The notes below the pieces were generated by a model. It saw only the letters and a program-made list of their open reading frames with translations. It had not been told where the DNA came from and ran no database searches. Positions 34,159 to 43,054 of a DNA stretch of 64,000 bases are shown here, piece after piece (the stretch's first letter is position 1; each line of letters begins with the position of its first letter). A program made the position numbers and the translations under genes. Origin of the DNA: Parasulfuritortus sp037439465 (GTDB lineage Bacteria; Pseudomonadota; Gammaproteobacteria; Burkholderiales; Thiobacillaceae); contig JBBIVX010000012.1 of the NCBI GenBank assembly GCA_037439465.1, positions 17,004 to 81,003 of the forward strand, given 5' to 3'.

Positions 34159-35083
34159 TTATTGATTCTTCGGCACGGCTACCCTGGCGACTGCGGCGGT
34201 TTTTGAGTTCCCGTTCGATGCCATTGAGCACATCCCACTTGCGCTGACACCAGGTGGGGGCAAGCAGTATGTCGGCCGCCGCCGTACCGGTGACGCGGTG
34301 GTAAACGATATTTTCCGGGGTACGCTCAATCAAGTCTGCGGCAACTCGGATGTATTCATCCATGGCCATTGGCGCATAGTCGCCTTGTCTCCACTGATGC
34401 GCCAGCAAGGTATGACGAACAACATGCAACGGGTGCAGCTTGAGTCCGTCGACACCGACTTCAAGTACCCGTTCCAGGGTCTGGCGGGCATGCCATTCCG
34501 TCTCACCGGGCAGCCCAAGGATGAGGTGGGTGCAAACCGGCAAGCCGAGCCGGCGCGCCGCCAGGCAGGTTTCCACATATTCGCCAAAACCATGGCCACG
34601 GTTCACACGCCTCAGACTGTCGTCGAAGGCGGACTGCAAACCGAGCTCCAACCAGACCTCAAGACCGTGATCACGGTAGCCGGCAAGCAGATCCAATACC
34701 TCCGCCGACACGCAATCCGGGCGAGTGCCCACGGACAGGCCGATGACGCCGGGATAGGCCAGGGCCTCGTCGTAAAGTGCCCGCAGACGGGCGGTTTCGG
34801 CATAAGTGTTGGTGTAGGCCTGAAAATAGGCCAGGTACTTGTCCGCCCGGGTGTGGCGGTTGATGCCACGACGGCCGTCTTCCATCTGTTCGGCCAGCGA
34901 TTTCGGCCCGCGCACCGCGGGACTGAACGAGGCATTGTTGCAGAAGGTGCAGCCGCCATACCCCTTACTGCCATCGCGATTCGGGCAGGTGAAGCCGACA
35001 TCGAGGGCAATCTTGTGTACCCGCTGGCCATGCTTGGCAAGCAACCATTGGCCAAAGGTGAGGACGACGTCTGACAGAGGCAT
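34136..35083 (-). CDS. TIGR01212 family radical SAM protein (YhcC-like)
   Basis: The 315-residue protein belongs to the YhcC group of radical SAM enzymes, related to the tRNA-modifying Elp3 barrel but without an acetyltransferase domain. The 4Fe-4S ligands are in GFTCPNRDGSKGYGGCTFCN. The SAM-binding GLSVGTRPDCV and the C-terminal HPLHVVRHTLLA follow. Its substrate is unknown. In E. coli, YhcC has been linked to anaerobic growth, which fits its overlap with ubiU here. ATG 35083 (MPLSDVVLTFGQWLL) is the family-typical start. Confidence 0.88.
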   Translation of the reverse strand: MPLSDVVLTFGQWLLAKHGQRVHKIALDVGFTCPNRDGSKGYGGCTFCNNASFSPAVRGPKSLAEQMEDGRRGINRHTRADKYLAYFQAYTNTYAETARLRALYDEALAYPGVIGLSVGTRPDCVSAEVLDLLAGYRDHGLEVWLELGLQSAFDDSLRRVNRGHGFGEYVETCLAARRLGLPVCTHLILGLPGETEWHARQTLERVLEVGVDGLKLHPLHVVRHTLLAHQWRQGDYAPMAMDEYIRVAADLIERTPENIVYHRVTGTAAADILLAPTWCQRKWDVLNGIERELKNRRSRQGSRAEESINDLKNVA

Positions 35084-35280
35084 GGCGAACACAAAATAAT
35101 TGAGGATGGAAAGATAGCACGCCATCCTTCGTTCCCGCCAACCGTCAGGGGCAATATCATCAAGCCCCGCCACGAGCGGTCATTTACAACTTTTTGGGCG
35201 GCTTTCCCCTGAAACGCTTATCATTGCTCCCCCTGATGCTGCCCGGTCAGCGGCACCGCCGCCGCGTGCCAAAATGAACG

Positions 35281-36564
35281 ATGACTAAAAATTGTGTGGA
35301 TGATTTTCGCCTGCGTTTCGGCCAACGCGAACTGGTGCCCATCATGGTTGGGGGCATGGGCGTTGACATTTCCACGGTTGAGCTGGCGCTCGAGGCCGCC
35401 CGCCTAGGCGGGGTAGGCCACATCTCCGATGCCATGATCACCACGGTTTCCGATCGTCATTTCAAGACCCGCTTTGTCAAGGACAAGCTGCAGCAATACA
35501 AGTACAACGTTGCCAATTCCAATAAGTCCGAGATCAAATTCAACCTTGGTCAGATCGCCGAAGCCACCCGTTTACATATCCGCCGCGCAATGGAGGCCAA
35601 GCGCGGCCCAGGAATGATCTTCATCAACTGCATGGAAAAGCTCACCATGAATGCGCCCAGGGAGACGCTAAAGGCGAGGCTGGTTGCCGCCTTGGACGCC
35701 GGTATCGACGGCATCACCCTGGCCGCCGGCTTGCACTTGGGCTCGATGGCATTAATGCAGGATCATCCGCGTTTCCGTGACGCCAAGATCGGCATCATCG
35801 TTTCGTCACTACGTGCCTTGCAGCTCTTCCTGCGCAAGAATATGCGCACCAACCGGCTGCCTGACTATGTGGTGGTGGAGGGCCCCCTGGCTGGCGGCCA
35901 CCTCGGCTTCGGGCTAGAGGACTGGATGAAATACGACCTTGGCAGCATCACGGCCGAGGTCATCGCCTGGCTCAAGGCCGAGCAACTGGCTATCCCCGTC
36001 ATTCCCGCTGGCGGCATCTTCACTGGCAGCGATGCCACCCGTTATCTGGAGAGCGGCGCTGCCGCCGTGCAGGTGGCCACCCGCTTTACCGTCACCCATG
36101 AGTGCGGCCTGCCGGATGATGTCAAGCAGGAATATTTCAAGGCGACCGAAGAGGATATCGAGGTCAACGGCATCTCCCCGACCGGTTATCCCATGCGCAT
36201 GTTGAAGAAGAGTCCCGGCATCGGCGCCGGGATTCGCCCCAATTGCGAGGCTTATGGCTATCTGCTCGACAGCAACGGTCAGTGTGCCTACATCGATGCC
36301 TACAATCGCGAAGTCGCCGCGTATCCAGACGCCAAGAAGATCAGCGTCAAAGACAAAACCTGTCTGTGCACGCATATGCGTAACTTCGACATCTGGACCT
36401 GCGGTCATTACACCTATAGGCTCAAGGACACCTCGTTCAAACGGCTCGACGGAAAGTACCAGTTACTGTCTGCCGAGCATGTCTTCAAGGACTTTCAATA
36501 CGGGCGAGAAGGGCGCATCGCCCTGCCCGATGTCCAAGACGAGGCGATTCCCGTCACGGCATGA
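35281..36564 (+). CDS. Nitronate monooxygenase-like flavoprotein with Cys-rich C-terminus
   Basis: This 427-residue protein has the FMN-binding TIM barrel of the nitronate monooxygenase/FabK/2-nitropropane dioxygenase family, with MVGGMGVDIS, the loop GPLAGGHLGFGL (201-212) and IPVIPAGGIFTGSDATRYLESGAAAVQVATRF-type phosphate-binding residues. About 110 residues follow the barrel and hold five cysteines (322, 335, 361, 363, 374), including CLCTHMRNFDIWTCGHY. Such a tail is not part of classical nitronate monooxygenase and could bind a metal or an Fe-S cluster. The true substrate is unknown. The gene is transcribed alone, divergent from the radical SAM gene. Confidence 0.8.
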   Translation: MTKNCVDDFRLRFGQRELVPIMVGGMGVDISTVELALEAARLGGVGHISDAMITTVSDRHFKTRFVKDKLQQYKYNVANSNKSEIKFNLGQIAEATRLHIRRAMEAKRGPGMIFINCMEKLTMNAPRETLKARLVAALDAGIDGITLAAGLHLGSMALMQDHPRFRDAKIGIIVSSLRALQLFLRKNMRTNRLPDYVVVEGPLAGGHLGFGLEDWMKYDLGSITAEVIAWLKAEQLAIPVIPAGGIFTGSDATRYLESGAAAVQVATRFTVTHECGLPDDVKQEYFKATEEDIEVNGISPTGYPMRMLKKSPGIGAGIRPNCEAYGYLLDSNGQCAYIDAYNREVAAYPDAKKISVKDKTCLCTHMRNFDIWTCGHYTYRLKDTSFKRLDGKYQLLSAEHVFKDFQYGREGRIALPDVQDEAIPVTA

Positions 36565-36621
36565 TCGCCGCGGCCATCGAGCGCGGATGACCACTCGAAC
36601 GCCACAAGCACGGATCGCCAC

Positions 36622-37773
36622 ATGTCCGTCCCTCGTCGCCTGCTTTGGGATATTTTCTGCACGATCGTCGACAACTACGGCGACATCGGCATCACCTGGC
36701 GACTGGCCCGGCAACTCGTGCACGAGCATGACCAGTCGGTGCGTCTGTGGGTCGATGACCTAGCCAGTTTTCACGCCATCCACCCGGAGGTAGACCCCAA
36801 GGCCGAGTCCCAGACTCTTGCCGGTGTCGAGATCCGGCACTGGGGCGAGCCATTGGCCTCAGTTCAACCCGGCGACGTGGTGATCGAGGCCCTGGCCTGC
36901 CACCTGCCGGAATCGTTTGAAAAAGCCATGGCCACACGCCAGCCCACGCCGGTGTGGGTCAACCTGGAATACCTCAGCGCCGAGGACTGGGTGGCAGATT
37001 GCCATGGTCTACCCTCTCCCCACCCCCGGCTGCCCCTGACCAAATACTTCTTCATGCCCGGTTACCTGCCAGGCACGGGCGGCGTACTCAAGGAAGCCAA
37101 CCTCGCGGCAGCGCGCGATACCTTTCAGGGCCACCCTGCGACCAGGTCGGAGTTCTGGCGTTCACTCGGTCTGCCAGAGGGGTCCGATGACGAATGCCGG
37201 ATTTCACTGTTCAGCTATCAAAACTCTTCTGTTGCCAGTCTCTTCGCCACCTGGGCAGCAGGGCCCGCCCCCAGCCGTTGCCTCGTCCCTGCTGGCAAGG
37301 TTCTGGCGGATGTGGCTGCCTATTTCGGCGTAACCGACATTACGGTCGGTCGCACTTTGTGCCGCGACCGACTCACCGTGCATATACTGCCGATGCTAGA
37401 CCAGGATACTTATGATCGTTTGCTGTGGGCCTGTGATTGCAACTTCGTTCGTGGCGAAGACTCCTTTGTTCGCGCCCAATGGGCTCAAAAGCCACTGGTC
37501 TGGCAGGCCTACCGGCAAGAGGACGGCGCCCACTGGCCGAAAATCGGGGCCTTTTTGGCGCACTATTGTGCCCGGCTGGAAGACAGGACCGCTCAAGCTC
37601 TGCGCCACCTTTGGCAGCTCTGGAACGAGGGCAGCGATGTCGGCCCAGCCTGGCGGTCATTTTGGGCGCAACGCCTAGAACTGACGGCAGGGGCCGTGAG
37701 CTGGGCAGAGGAATTGGAAAGACACGGCGACCTCGCAGGGAATTTGCTACATTTTTGCCAAAAAAAGTTATAA
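36622..37773 (+). CDS. earP: EF-P arginine rhamnosyltransferase EarP
   Basis: EarP transfers rhamnose from dTDP-rhamnose to Arg32 of elongation factor P in the cytoplasm. The 383-residue protein is a GT-B fold of the former DUF2331. The N-terminal catalytic motif VDNYGDIGITWRLARQL carries the Asp17 and Asp21 pair that corresponds to the essential aspartates of characterised EarP. The C-terminal nucleotide-sugar region FVRGEDSFVRAQWAQKPLVWQ is also conserved. efp follows 38 nt later and has Arg at position 32, which supports the assignment strongly. Confidence 0.95.
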   Translation: MSVPRRLLWDIFCTIVDNYGDIGITWRLARQLVHEHDQSVRLWVDDLASFHAIHPEVDPKAESQTLAGVEIRHWGEPLASVQPGDVVIEALACHLPESFEKAMATRQPTPVWVNLEYLSAEDWVADCHGLPSPHPRLPLTKYFFMPGYLPGTGGVLKEANLAAARDTFQGHPATRSEFWRSLGLPEGSDDECRISLFSYQNSSVASLFATWAAGPAPSRCLVPAGKVLADVAAYFGVTDITVGRTLCRDRLTVHILPMLDQDTYDRLLWACDCNFVRGEDSFVRAQWAQKPLVWQAYRQEDGAHWPKIGAFLAHYCARLEDRTAQALRHLWQLWNEGSDVGPAWRSFWAQRLELTAGAVSWAEELERHGDLAGNLLHFCQKKL

Positions 37774-37774
37774 T
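37744..37774 (+). promoter_or_regulatory. Possible efp promoter at the end of earP
   Basis: A perfect -10 TATAAT (37769-37774) overlaps the earP stop codon, 38 nt before the efp start. The only -35 candidate is TTGCTA (37744-37749) with a 19-nt spacer, which is long. It would give efp more transcript than earP. Confidence 0.4.
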
Positions 37775-37811
37775 AAGCGGCTTTTTTATCGACTGCTCAG
37801 TAGGACAAATC

Positions 37812-38372
37812 ATGAAAATCGCACAGGAACTCCGCTCTGGCAATGTGGTGATGGTGGGCAATGACCCACTGGTGGTGCAAAAGGCCGAATTCTCGAAGTC
37901 CGGCCGCAACGCTTCGGTGGTCAAGATGAAGTTCAAAAATCTGCTGACCGGCTCTGGCATGGAAACTGTCTACAAGGCCGACGAAAAATTCGAGACGGTC
38001 ACCCTTGAACGCAAGGAATGCAGCTACTCTTATTTTGCCGATCCCATGTATGTTTTCATGGATGCGGACTACAACCAATATGAAGTCGAGGCGGACAACC
38101 TGGGTGACATGCTGAAATACCTCGAGGATGGCATGCCCTGTGAGGTAGTGTTTTACAATGGCAAGGCCATCTCCGTCGACATGCCCACTACGGTGGTGCG
38201 CGAAGTCGAATACACCGAACCTGCGGTCAAGGGCGACACTTCCGGCAAGGTCATGAAACCGGCACGGATCAAGCCTACCGGTATCGAGATCGCCGTGCCC
38301 GCTTTTGTGGAAATAGGCGACAAGATCGAAATCGACACGGCCACTGGCGAATATCGCAATCGAGTGAAATAA
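37812..38372 (+). CDS. efp: Elongation factor P
   Basis: EF-P binds ribosomes stalled at polyproline stretches and restores peptide bond formation. The 186-residue protein has the KOW-like domain I with the modification loop SKSGRNASV and Arg32 at its tip. That is the rhamnosylated type, not the lysylated Lys34 type of E. coli. Two OB domains follow, ending VEIGDKIEIDTATGEYRNRVK-like. ATG 37812 is the family start. It sits directly behind earP. A strong palindromic terminator lies 36 nt after its stop. Confidence 0.96.
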   Translation: MKIAQELRSGNVVMVGNDPLVVQKAEFSKSGRNASVVKMKFKNLLTGSGMETVYKADEKFETVTLERKECSYSYFADPMYVFMDADYNQYEVEADNLGDMLKYLEDGMPCEVVFYNGKAISVDMPTTVVREVEYTEPAVKGDTSGKVMKPARIKPTGIEIAVPAFVEIGDKIEIDTATGEYRNRVK

Positions 38373-38408
38373 GGGTTGCCAATATTCCTGCCGCGGCGGG
38401 AATAGCCA

Positions 38409-38446
38409 TAATGACAAAAACCCGCCGCGGCGGGTTTTTGTCATTA
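38409..38446. terminator. 38-bp perfect palindrome, bidirectional terminator of efp and gyrA
   Basis: Bases 38409-38427 and 38428-38446 are exact reverse complements. The GC core CCCGCCGCGGCGGG (38421-38434) is flanked by AAAAA on the left and TTTTT on the right, so it can stop transcripts from both efp (plus) and gyrA (minus). A second copy of CCGCGGCGGG just upstream (about 38391-38400) could compete for pairing. Confidence 0.9.
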
Positions 38447-38456
38447 AAAAAAGCCA

Positions 38457-41045
38457 CTATCCTTCACTCGGCCCAGACACGCCGACTTCGCCACCTTCTT
38501 CCTCACCCTCCGCTTCCGCTATCCTTTGCAGGCCGGCAAGCTTCTCGCCCTTGTCCAGGTTGATCAGGGTTACGCCCTGGGTAGTGCGCCCCATTTCGCG
38601 AATCTCGCTGACACGGGTGCGGATCAGAATGCCGCCGGTGGTGATGAGCATGATCTCGTCGCTCGCTTCGACCAGGGTGGCCGCCACCACCTTGCCATTG
38701 CGTTCACTGGTCTGAATGGCGATAAGCCCTTGGCCACCGCGGTTGTGGCGGGTATATTCAGCCACTGGTGTACGCTTGCCGAAGCCGTTCTCGGTCGCGG
38801 TCAACACTGACTGTGCCTCACTTTCGGCCACCAGCAAAGCGATTACCTTGCCCTTCTCGGGCAGGCGGACACCGCGCACCCCCCGGGTGTCACGCCCCAG
38901 AGGGCGAACATCGGTCTCAGCAAAACGGTTGGCCTTGCCTTCGTCGGTGAACAGCATGACATCATGCTGCCCATCGGTGATCGCCACCCCGATCAAATAG
39001 TCGCCCACGTCCAGCCGTACTGCGATGATGCCGTTGGAGCGCGGCCTGGAGAAGTCGATCAGGGGTGTCTTTTTCACCGTGCCATTGGCCGTGGCCATGA
39101 ATACATAGTGATCGGCGTCGAATTCCTTGACTGGCAGGATGGCGGTGACCCTTTCGTCGCCTTCCAGCTTGAGCAGGTTGACGATAGGCTTGCCCCGACT
39201 TACGCGACCGCCCTGGGGGACCTCGTAGACCTTGAGCCAGAACATCCGGCCTTGGTCGGTGAAGCAGAGGATATAGTCGTGCGTGTTGGCAACGAACAGC
39301 TTCTCGATGAAATCTTCTTCCTTTGTGGCTGCGGCCTGCTTACCCCGGCCACCTCGTTTCTGGGTGCGGTATTCATCGATTGGCTGCGATTTTATGTAGC
39401 CAGTGTTGGACAGGGTGACCATCACGTCCTCGGGCGTGATCAGGTCTTCCAGACTGAAGCCGGCGGCATTCTCCACGATCTCGCTACGGCGCTTGTCGCC
39501 GAACTGATTGCGGATGGCGGTCAGCTCCTCGGTGATAATCAGCGTTACCCGCTCCGGCTTGTCCAGAATATCCAGTAGATCGGTAATGCGATCGATGACC
39601 TCGCGGTATTCCGAAAGAACCTTATCCTGCTCTAATCCAGTCAGGCGTTGCAGGCGCAAATCCAGGATGGCCTGCGCCTGGACGTCGGAAAGGTGATAGC
39701 CATCCTTGTGCAGGCCATACTCAGGCGCCAGACCGAATGGACGATAGGCCTCGCCGCCGGCGGCACGAGAGAGCATCTCCTCGACCAAGGCGGAGCGCCA
39801 GACCCTTGCCATCAGTCCCGCCTTGGCATCGGCCGGGGACGGCGCCGCCTTGATCAGGGCGATGATTGCATCGACGTTGGCCAGCGCCACCGCCAGACCC
39901 TCCAGGACATGGCCTCGGTCACGCGCCTTTTTGAGTTCGAACTTGGTGCGTCGGGTAATGACCTCACGCCGGTGGCGCAAAAAGGCCTCCAGCATCTGTT
40001 TCAGGTTCAACTGCCGCGGCTGCCCATCGAGCAGAGCCACCATGTTCATGCCGAAGGTGTCCTGCATCTGTGTATGCTTGTAGAGGTTGTTGAGGATCAC
40101 CTCCGGCATCTCACCGCGCTTCAGCTCGATCACCATGCGCATGCCGGATTTGTCCGACTCGTCGCGAATCTCGGTAATGCCCTCGATGACCTTCTCGCGC
40201 ACCAGCTCGCCGATCTTGGCGCATAGGTTGGCCTTGTTCACTTGGTAAGGGAGCTCATCGACGATGATGGCCTGGCGGCCATTCGACTTGTCGATCTCCT
40301 CGAAGTGGCACTTGGCGCGCATCACCACCCGGCCGCGGCCCGTGCGGTAGCCTTCGCGCACGCCATCGACGCCGTGGATGATGCCCGCGGTCGGGAAATC
40401 GGGCGCCGGCACGATGGCGATCAACGCATCGATGGTGATCTCGGGACGTTCCAGGACGGCGAGGCAGGCGTCAACAATCTCGTTCAAGTTATGCGGCGGG
40501 ATATTGGTCGCCATGCCCACGGCGATGCCGGCAGAACCGTTGATCAGCAGATTGGGAATCTTTGCCGGCAGGATCAGTGGCTCCTGCTCGGAACCGTCGT
40601 AATTGGGGCCGAAATCGACTGTTTCCTTGTCGATGTCGGCCAGGAGCTCATGGGCAATCCGAGCCATGCGGATTTCGGTGTAGCGCATGGCAGCGGCATT
40701 GTCGCCGTCCACCGAACCAAAGTTACCCTGGCCGTCTACCAGCGGGTAACGCAGGGAAAAATCCTGCGCCATGCGGACGATGGTGTCATACACCGCCGTG
40801 TCGCCGTGGGGATGGTATTTACCGATCACGTCGCCGACGATCCGGGCCGACTTTTTGTAGGCCTTGTTCCAGTCGTTCGACAACTCGTGCATGGCGTACA
40901 AGACGCGACGATGCACGGGCTTAAGCCCATCCCGCACGTCAGGCAAGGCACGGCCGACGATCACGCTCATGGCGTAATCGAGATAGGAACGGCGCATCTC
41001 TTCTTCGAGACTTACAGGGAGCGTCTCTTTGGCGAACTGATCCAT
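38457..41045 (-). CDS. gyrA: DNA gyrase subunit A
   Basis: GyrA is the breaking-rejoining subunit of gyrase, which introduces negative supercoils. The 862-residue protein has the winged-helix cleavage domain with catalytic Tyr122 in AAMRYTEIRM. A coiled coil and the beta-pinwheel C-terminal domain with the GyrA box YRTQKRGGRGKQ follow. The quinolone-resistance region reads GDTAVYDTIVRMAQ, with Thr83 and Asp87. Thr at 83 is natural in several genera, so resistance cannot be inferred. The tail is acidic (EGEEEGGEVGV). It ends 11 nt from the shared palindromic terminator. Confidence 0.98.
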   Translation of the reverse strand: MDQFAKETLPVSLEEEMRRSYLDYAMSVIVGRALPDVRDGLKPVHRRVLYAMHELSNDWNKAYKKSARIVGDVIGKYHPHGDTAVYDTIVRMAQDFSLRYPLVDGQGNFGSVDGDNAAAMRYTEIRMARIAHELLADIDKETVDFGPNYDGSEQEPLILPAKIPNLLINGSAGIAVGMATNIPPHNLNEIVDACLAVLERPEITIDALIAIVPAPDFPTAGIIHGVDGVREGYRTGRGRVVMRAKCHFEEIDKSNGRQAIIVDELPYQVNKANLCAKIGELVREKVIEGITEIRDESDKSGMRMVIELKRGEMPEVILNNLYKHTQMQDTFGMNMVALLDGQPRQLNLKQMLEAFLRHRREVITRRTKFELKKARDRGHVLEGLAVALANVDAIIALIKAAPSPADAKAGLMARVWRSALVEEMLSRAAGGEAYRPFGLAPEYGLHKDGYHLSDVQAQAILDLRLQRLTGLEQDKVLSEYREVIDRITDLLDILDKPERVTLIITEELTAIRNQFGDKRRSEIVENAAGFSLEDLITPEDVMVTLSNTGYIKSQPIDEYRTQKRGGRGKQAAATKEEDFIEKLFVANTHDYILCFTDQGRMFWLKVYEVPQGGRVSRGKPIVNLLKLEGDERVTAILPVKEFDADHYVFMATANGTVKKTPLIDFSRPRSNGIIAVRLDVGDYLIGVAITDGQHDVMLFTDEGKANRFAETDVRPLGRDTRGVRGVRLPEKGKVIALLVAESEAQSVLTATENGFGKRTPVAEYTRHNRGGQGLIAIQTSERNGKVVAATLVEASDEIMLITTGGILIRTRVSEIREMGRTTQGVTLINLDKGEKLAGLQRIAEAEGEEEGGEVGVSGPSEG

Positions 41046-41087
41046 GGATGGAATTGATATCGTTATGCGGGGCTTGAAACTGTGAAA

Positions 41088-41096
41088 ATTTTACCA
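41088..41096 (-). promoter_or_regulatory. Possible extended -10 promoter of gyrA
   Basis: On the minus strand TGG-TAAAAT gives an extended -10 motif about 43 nt before the gyrA start. No recognisable -35 accompanies it. Confidence 0.3.
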
Positions 41097-41160
41097 CGAT
41101 TAGGCCTGCTCACGGCGCGTCGAGCTTGCCTGACCGTAACGTCATGCCTACGATGCCGCC

Positions 41161-42486
41161 ATGCACAACCAAACTGTAGTAGACCTTCGCCTCGACGCCG
41201 AATGGGTCGTGCCCATCGAACCTGCCGACAAGGTGTTGGAGCACCACAGTGTATTGGTCGGCGAGGGCCGGATTATCGCCATTCTGCCCAGCCGGGAGGC
41301 CGACTCCCATTATCTGTTCAGGGAACGGGTGCGCCTGCCCGGGCATGCCCTGATACCCGGCCTCGTCAACCTCCATACCCATGCGGCCATGACCCTGTTG
41401 CGCGGCTATGCCGACGATCTACCACTGATGACCTGGCTGCAAGGGCGCATCTGGCCGGCCGAAGGGCGTTGGATGTCGGCTGACTTCGTGCGCGCCGGCA
41501 GTCGGCTGGCCTGCCTGGAGATGCTCAAGGGCGGGGTAACCTGTTTCAACGACATGTACTTCTTCCCGGAAACTGCCATCGAGGCCGCTCAAGAGGCAAA
41601 CTTACGCATCGCCGCCGGCATGATCGTGCTGGATTTCCCAACCGCTTACGCCGCTGATCCGGATGGCTATCTGCAAAAAGGCATGGATGTCCGCGACACC
41701 TACCGCGATCAGCCCCTGGTATCTTTCTGCATGGCTCCCCACGCGCCCTATTCGGTCGGCGATCGTACCCTGGAGAAAGCGCTGACCTATGCCGAGCAGT
41801 TGAATCTACCGATCCATATCCACATCCAGGAGACCCATGACGAAATTCGGCAAAGCCTTGAAACCCACAAGGTACGCCCGCTCGAGCGCCTACGCCTGCT
41901 TGGCCTGCTTGGTCCAGACCTCATCGGCGTGCATGCCGTTCACCTCCTCGATGAGGAAATCGCCATGCTGGCCGAGCACGGTTGCCACATCGCCCATTGC
42001 CCAAGCTCGAACCTCAAGCTGGCAAATGGCGCGGCACCGATCACCGCCATGCTGGAAAAGAGCATCAACATTGGCCTCGGTACAGACGGCGCCGCCAGCA
42101 ACAATCGCCTTGACATATGGGAGGAGATGCGGCTGGCCGCCTTGCTGGCCAAAGGCATGTCCGGTCGTGCCGACGCATTGCCAGCGCATCATGCCCTCCG
42201 TATGGCGACACTGAATGGAGCGATGGCACTCGGCCTGGAAGCAAAAATCGGTTCACTGGAAGTCGGCAAACAGGCCGATCTGGTTGCAGTCGATCTGTCC
42301 GGCAGCGATACCCAGCCCTGTTATGACCCTCTCTCGCAACTGGTCTACAGTGCCGGTCGGCAACAGGTCAGCCACGTATGGATAGCGGGCAGGCAGGTGG
42401 TGAGAAACCGGGAATGTCTCAGCCTCGACGCAGGCGAGGTTGTCCGCCACGCCCGTCAGTGGCGGGAACAGATAATCGCTGGCTGA
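41161..42486 (+). CDS. 5-methylthioadenosine/S-adenosylhomocysteine deaminase (TRZ/ATZ family)
   Basis: This 441-residue cytoplasmic amidohydrolase deaminates methylthioadenosine and S-adenosylhomocysteine, or related adenosine compounds. The metal site includes NLHTHAAMTLLRG, HIHIQETHDE, VHAVHLLDEE and the late LGTDGAASNNRLDIWEEM, in the order expected for the MtaD/TRZ-ATZ group. In many beta- and gammaproteobacteria it lies beside ubiG and gyrA. Here gyrA is adjacent but ubiG is not in the gap. Its 3' end overlaps the convergent pseudouridine synthase by 68 nt. Confidence 0.87.
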   Translation: MHNQTVVDLRLDAEWVVPIEPADKVLEHHSVLVGEGRIIAILPSREADSHYLFRERVRLPGHALIPGLVNLHTHAAMTLLRGYADDLPLMTWLQGRIWPAEGRWMSADFVRAGSRLACLEMLKGGVTCFNDMYFFPETAIEAAQEANLRIAAGMIVLDFPTAYAADPDGYLQKGMDVRDTYRDQPLVSFCMAPHAPYSVGDRTLEKALTYAEQLNLPIHIHIQETHDEIRQSLETHKVRPLERLRLLGLLGPDLIGVHAVHLLDEEIAMLAEHGCHIAHCPSSNLKLANGAAPITAMLEKSINIGLGTDGAASNNRLDIWEEMRLAALLAKGMSGRADALPAHHALRMATLNGAMALGLEAKIGSLEVGKQADLVAVDLSGSDTQPCYDPLSQLVYSAGRQQVSHVWIAGRQVVRNRECLSLDAGEVVRHARQWREQIIAG

Positions 42487-43024
42487 CAGACTCCAGCCGC
42501 CACTGCCCCGGCGCCAACCCGTCCACGCTCCAGCCGCCGATGCGCCAGCGGATGAGGCGCAGGGTTGGAAGGCCGACTTTGGCGGTCATGCGCCGTAGCT
42601 GACGATTCTTGCCCTCGGTCAGGGTGATCTCCAGCCAATGCGTGGGCAGATTCTTCCGGTAGCGAATAGGCGGATTGCGCGGCCACAGTGCAGCCGGCTC
42701 CTGGATCGATCGGGCAAACGCTGGCCGCGTCATGAAATCACCCAGGTCGACTCCGCTTCGCAACTCAGTCAGCGCCACCTCGTTCGGCTCGCCCTCGACC
42801 TGTACCAGGTAAGTCTTTTCCTTGTTGAAGCTGGGGTGGGTAAGCCGATGCTGCAAGCCCCCGTCGTCGGTTAAAATGAGCAGACCTTCGCTGTCCGCAT
42901 CCAATCGGCCCGCAGCATAGAATCCGGCATGGGAGATGAATTCGCCCAGTGCAGGGTGGCCGTGCTCACTGGTGAACTGACTGAGCACGCCATAAGGCTT
43001 GTTGAAAAGGATGATGCGGCTCAT
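42419..43024 (-). CDS. 23S rRNA/tRNA pseudouridine synthase, RluE-like
   Basis: This 201-residue RsuA-type pseudouridine synthase lacks the S4 domain. The N-terminus ILFNKPYGVLSQFT and the catalytic GRLDADSEGLLILT (Asp42) match RluE, which modifies U2457 of 23S rRNA. KEKTYLVQVEG and EGKNRQLRRMTAKVGLPTLRL follow. The last 20 or so residues (after PGQWRLESV) extend into the deaminase gene and look like read-through to the first stop. ATG 43024 is chosen. ATG 43036 would add MDSD. It is divergent from icd. Confidence 0.85.
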   Translation of the reverse strand: MSRIILFNKPYGVLSQFTSEHGHPALGEFISHAGFYAAGRLDADSEGLLILTDDGGLQHRLTHPSFNKEKTYLVQVEGEPNEVALTELRSGVDLGDFMTRPAFARSIQEPAALWPRNPPIRYRKNLPTHWLEITLTEGKNRQLRRMTAKVGLPTLRLIRWRIGGWSVDGLAPGQWRLESVSQRLSVPATDGRGGQPRLRRG

Positions 43025-43054
43025 ATCCGAATCCATCGAACGTTAGGAGCTATC

